Below are positions 60,526-64,000 of a stretch of 64,000 nt of DNA, in pieces. The stretch is taken from the NCBI RefSeq assembly GCF_037975245.1, contig NC_092579.1, positions 11,270,678-11,334,677 on the forward strand, given 5' to 3'. Numbering within the stretch: position 1 is the stretch's first letter; each line of letters starts with the position of its first letter. The notes beneath the pieces are model-generated. The model was not told where the DNA came from. It did not search any database and saw nothing but the letters and a program-made list of their open reading frames with translations. Source of the DNA: Apostichopus japonicus (lineage: Eukaryota > Echinodermata > Holothuroidea > Aspidochirotida > Stichopodidae). A program made the translations under genes and the position numbers.

Positions 60526-61348
60526 AATCAATCAATCAATACATATACGTTTGTACATGAGTGACTATTGTTGACTTTCTCGCATATTTAAGGTCAACTT
60601 ACAAATGACTGATAAAATGCCTTCAATGGTCACACAAAGACTGAAGCTACCAAAAACGTCCTACCCTGCTGACTCTGGGGTTTTCTTCCCTGAATCTTCT
60701 TGTGCTGCTTGCTCCTGTGTAGAAGATGGATTCTCATGCGGAGCCGGATGGCAACTAACGCCGTATCCTGAACTTGATTGAATGTTTGACGATTGAAATA
60801 GTGGAGGCGATTGAAATGGTGGAAGCGATTGAAATGGTGGAAGCGATTGAAATGGTGGAAGCGATTGAAACAGTGGAGGCGATTGAAATGGTGGAGCCGA
60901 TGGACATGGTGGAGGCGCAAGTGATGGCTGAGGCGAAGCTGCATGAGGGGGAGGAGGTACGTGGATATTGTTGATACTCTGATTCTGACCAGCTGGTTGA
61001 TCCTGAAAACGTGCTTTGTTCCCTCTGTTTGTCCTCAAGATCTGCAACGAAATCTGACAATGTGCAACAATGGAAATAGCGACAGGAGCGATTGCTATAT
61101 AAGGTGAAAGATAAATGCCGAACAGGATAGCCAAAAGTGCCGCAATACCAAACCAACACAAGGTGAACGTTATTATGAATACTTTGTAACAAACATGTCG
61201 ATACCTTGCTTTTAGTTTTAGGTCTGTGTGGCGGTCCGCGGTATTGTACACCAAATCCTATATATCGCTGACTGTAGTCAATGTTATTTTGCTCATTGGT
61301 CGTATCACAAGTGGAATCAATCCCGCAATTGTCACCACCATCCGTCAT
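59265..61348 (-). CDS. Two-helix membrane protein with proline-rich repeats and LPSY motif (paralogue B), frame break
   Basis: Tandem paralogue of the gene at 56522-53580. Exon 1 is 61348-60665 and exon 2 is 59370-59265; donor GTAGGA, acceptor TTCACAG and phase 2 all match paralogue A. Exon 1 starts MTDGGDNCGID, then changes frame by one base near 61230-61255. It continues with two hydrophobic segments and a Pro/Phe/Gln/Ser tail containing an 18-bp repeat that encodes six-residue units such as FQSLPP. Exon 1 ends ESAG like paralogue A, and exon 2 ends with LPSYEEVTKGK, again a PY-type motif. Total length is 790 nt, one more than a multiple of three, so a one-base insertion (mutation or assembly error) is likely. 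Function unknown. Confidence 0.72.
59400..59716 (-). mobile_element. SINE with tRNA-like head, in the intron of paralogue B
   Basis: The minus strand begins CAGCTGTGGCAGAGTGGATA and has a B-box-like GGGTTCGATCCCG, a tRNA-Ser/Leu-like arrangement. It is followed by a body to an AT-rich tail (GATTGATTATGATTATAA). One copy only in the window, so the body limits are tentative. Confidence 0.6.
60135..60315. repeat. (AT)n blocks alternating with two reversed SINE-tail fragments
   Basis: A ~42-base segment (AATGAAAATCGTAATGAGTT, then GGAAAATCAAGAACAGTGAT) occurs twice, each followed by an AT run. It resembles the reverse complement of the 3' tail of the SINE at 60311-60449. Confidence 0.8.
60311..60449 (+). 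mobile_element. SINE with tRNA-like head, copy 2 of a family
   Basis: Shares with 29445-29605 the 5' extension (TTCGAACCTCTGGACATACA), head (CCTAGTGGTTAGGGTGTCCG, CGGTGGAGG) and body (GGAAGTTTTTTCACTGTTCT, CCTTCTCATTACG). Its B-box is changed (GGTTAGAATCC). Confidence 0.78.
60459..60526. repeat. (CA)n and (AT)n microsatellite
   Basis: A CA run of about 20 bases, then AT runs with AAAT interruptions, directly after the SINE tail. Confidence 0.93.
60775..60910 (-). repeat. 18-bp coding minisatellite in paralogue B
   Basis: On the plus strand, GCGATTGAAATGGTGGAA-type units recur about six times. On the coding strand they give six-residue repeats rich in Pro, Phe and Gln. The repeat length is a multiple of three, so copy number can change without breaking the frame. 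The plus-strand open frame over the same bases (EIVEAIEMVEAIEM...) is a shadow. Confidence 0.8.
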
Positions 61349-61419
61349 TTTAATTTTTTTACTTAACTCCGCAAGGCAATCTACTTCAGTGAACCCACGG
61401 ATATGGAAACCATTCAAAT

Positions 61420-63115
61420 TTCACAAGTGACCTCTCCGAAATTGTAACTCATGTCTGCTTACGAAGAACGATATACCAGTGACTAATTTTTATCGGACAC
61501 GAAAAATCACAAAAAAAAAACATAACAGTGACAAGAAAGACAAGAAGCCAAACAAGGTATAATATTGAGTTTTTTTTTCTATAACTGTTTTAAAACAAAA
61601 CTTCTACTAAAAAATAATTTACATTATCTATTCAATGTCCTAAAAAAATTAGACGTTTCTCTGCAAGATACAACCATGGTATGTGTGTGTGCGTGATTTA
61701 CAATGAATATACGCGTATATACATAACCTGATTAATTGGTGTGAAAAACTGTAACAAAATAATGCCACGTCTTTTAAATCGTATAGGGCAGAAGGAGAGC
61801 AACAGCTATATGGCTGGGTCTATATCTGTCATATTTCCTAACTGTAAAATCACTTTAAACCTGAGCTTGGAAACTGCGGTCACATCAATCAGTTTAACAT
61901 TGGTGTCCTTCAATTTTCGAACACGGATAGATATGCGTCATATAGCCTAAGAACTGTATACGACCAAATCGAACTGCAAATATTAGAACATCCGATACAT
62001 TGATCCTCAGTATTTTTGGAGTGTACTACAACACTATACTGTTAGACTACATGACTCAGTTGAGTATAATCTGAACTGCTACCAGATATGTATGATATCT
62101 AATATTAGTAGGCTACGTACTTGTATATCAAATATTTATAAAAAAAAATAAGGTATTGTAGAAACAAGATGCCGAAGCTGGACAATATTGTTAAACAGTA
62201 CTATAGCCTACATGCCTCTAAACTGCATTTAGATGTTTTAGGAAAAGCCCATTAGTGCTTCACGAAACATATTTTTTTCAGCTCGTTGCTAGGAATTAAA
62301 AAACTATTTTGAATGGCTTTAATTTGCTTTCATATTACCGTGATATTTGTAACAAATAGAATATACATACATGTGCAAGGAAATCGTCATATGACATATT
62401 GCATGGTAAATGGTTGTTACATTTCTTGTTGCATGTACGTCTATCTAAGCCTTGTCTAGCTTTAGACTATATGTAGAAATCTTTCTACTTCTATGCTAAC
62501 ATGAGCATTGACTGAATAGATTTGAAAATGAAGATGATAGTGCTAGAGTCCGACTGCACATGACTCTGTACAGTATTTAGTGTCATTTAGTCAGTAACAA
62601 CATAAACCATTTATCTCTAAATGCTGATATTACTATAGAACGTGAAAATCGAAGCAAATCAGAGGTAAAGTTAGTGAAGTCAACTTGAAGATTGAACAGT
62701 GATAAAAACAAAATTAAAATGTTACCACCGAAAGAATAATTTGAAACAATAACTTCGATGGTAATTCTTACGGTATTGTACACGTAAATCCAATCCAAAG
62801 AAACGAACTTGGAATTCAATTCGAAGAAAGTCATTACTTTTCATGATGTGATAAAGCCACACGGAGTTATCACACCGACTTTCAGCGAGTTTCATCAATA
62901 TTTAGAAGGGGAAATCGAATAAAATTTGGAGCAAATTAGACGTGCGTCTCACGTTTTGTGTGTTGTGAATGTATGTATTTTAGATCCTCCTGTAAGCAGG
63001 AACTCTCAAAGAAGCATCATTGGCTTATCAAGGCCGCAAGCTGACCAAAGTCAGTCTCTTAGATTCGTATTTTAACGTCCATGATTATGAATTGTCAATT
63101 GTCAATAACTCTGTA
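61420..63115. other. No gene seen
   Basis: Upstream of paralogue B. AT-rich with short frames only; no repeat family is recognised. Confidence 0.45.
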
Positions 63116-63118
63116 ACT

Positions 63119-63460
63119 CAGCGGTGGGCAACCTTTTTGAATGAATGGGTCAGATATACAGAGTATAGACTGGGCCGCACCTAGCCAACGACCTGCTGTT
63201 GATTTGAAACCTTTGATTCCGAGGACTTTCAAGCAATAGGTGTGTGTACTTAATCTGTATTCACAATAACATAATGCTCATTACAGTACAGTTGATAATT
63301 AATGGGATAATAGACAGCATCATTAGTGCCGATAAATTCTAAGCAGCTAGCTCGTTTTTTGTGATGATGTTAAAAACAAAAATTCTTTTTCTTCAGACAT
63401 CTCACGGGCCGCAAAAAAATCACTGGCGGGCCTAAAAGTGGATCTAAAGGACAGCCCAGG
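63119..63460 (+). mobile_element. Possible hAT-like element end
   Basis: CAGCGGTGGGCAACCTTTTT at 63119 resembles known hAT terminal sequences, and CGGGCCGC near 63405 resembles their inner parts. No matching right end or duplication was found. Confidence 0.35.
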
Positions 63461-63642
63461 TCAGTCTGGAACTGTTTGCAGTATTGAAGTGACGTAAAAG
63501 GACTACAGACAAATGCTGGCATATAAGACATGAAATGGTGACAACAATTTTGTGATATTTCTACCAACAATTTGTCGTTCTAAGCAGAAGACATAGTTAG
63601 TCCATCCTCTATCCATGTTCTCGCAGAGTTACCCGGCTTCAT

Positions 63643-64000
63643 GGATTCGAATTGAATTGAATTGAATTGAATTGCATTTGAATTTATTGTTCACATTCGG
63701 AAATTTGGCTTACACAGGTCGTAAACAGAAAAAAGAGAAGCAATAGTAAGTATCAATAGACTGCGATACACATACAGTAATACAACATATATACAGCAAC
63801 TCCTACAAATAAGAAACTTATCTTCTCACTTGTGAATTACATATATGGATAGAATTGGGCACAAATGAGTACCTGTAGCGGCCCCTAAGTGTACGTGGTG
63901 GGCATAAACGCAGTCCAGAGCGGTTGTAATTGTAGTGTTCAAACAAAATTCTTCTACTTGAGTCATTTTGGAAATCTGGCATTTAGATATGGTATTAGAT
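63643..64000 (-). mobile_element. LINE 3' end with (AATTC)n tail, running off the window
   Basis: On the minus strand a frame reads RRILFEHYNYNRSGLRLCPP then RTLRGRYRYSFVPNSIH to a stop, resembling the C-terminus of LINE polyproteins. A short 3' UTR (GTGAACAATAAATTCAAATG) and a run of AATTC repeats (63645-63675) follow. The 5' part lies beyond 64000. Confidence 0.6.

Noticed and set aside
60774-60974. Plus-strand Glu/Ile/Met/Val repeat ORF
   Set aside because: Shadow of the 18-bp coding repeat of paralogue B on the minus strand.

Overview
This is eukaryotic, AT-rich, intron- and repeat-dense nuclear DNA from an animal. The clan-2 P450s with many introns, CR1/L2-type LINEs, tRNA-headed SINEs, THAP-DDE transposase and abundant hAT-type MITEs suggest a marine invertebrate deuterostome. 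An echinoderm, perhaps a sea cucumber, is my best guess, but that is inference.

Genes. Two cytochrome P450 genes lie tail to tail. CYP gene 1 (+, 6888-13675) has nine exons that add up to an uninterrupted 508-codon frame with every P450 landmark. CYP gene 2 (-, 31668-19668) has the same nine exons and the same intron phases. Six of its nine exons match gene 1 in length to the base, but exon 7 carries one extra base that breaks the frame before the PERF and haem-binding regions. Near the right end, two tandem minus-strand genes (56522-53580 and 61348-59265) encode related small two-helix membrane proteins with a PY-type tail motif (PPSY or LPSY). The second also has a one-base frame break.

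Repeats and mobile DNA fill the rest. 0-6.8 kb holds a ~183-bp tandem repeat, an 'atctggc' satellite and a 1.2-kb TIR element with a TA duplication. The P450 introns carry minisatellites, a CAATCAAT array, foldback MITEs and several SINE copies. 16-18 kb has a LINE remnant and copy A of an old long repeat; copy B at 41.6-44.6 kb carries two hAT-type MITEs with clear 8-bp duplications. 32.8-40.5 kb is a nest: a decayed THAP + DDE_Tnp_4 transposon, split by a 953-bp hAT-type MITE and holding a second 3.3-kb TIR element with its own broken ORF. 45.9-51.9 kb holds LINE fragments and a ~60-bp satellite interrupted by a 5'-truncated LINE. 53.8-55.5 kb, inside an intron, has a 1.28-kb hAT-like element and a near-perfect 299-bp palindrome.

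What works together: the P450 pair is one inverted duplication of a probable endoplasmic reticulum monooxygenase, and the PY-motif pair is one tandem duplication. I see no CRISPR, operon or other prokaryotic feature. No wholly new system is evident. The most notable items are the decoy splice-acceptor repeats, the DR1/DR4-rich intronic repeat, the nested transposons and the paired SINE copies.
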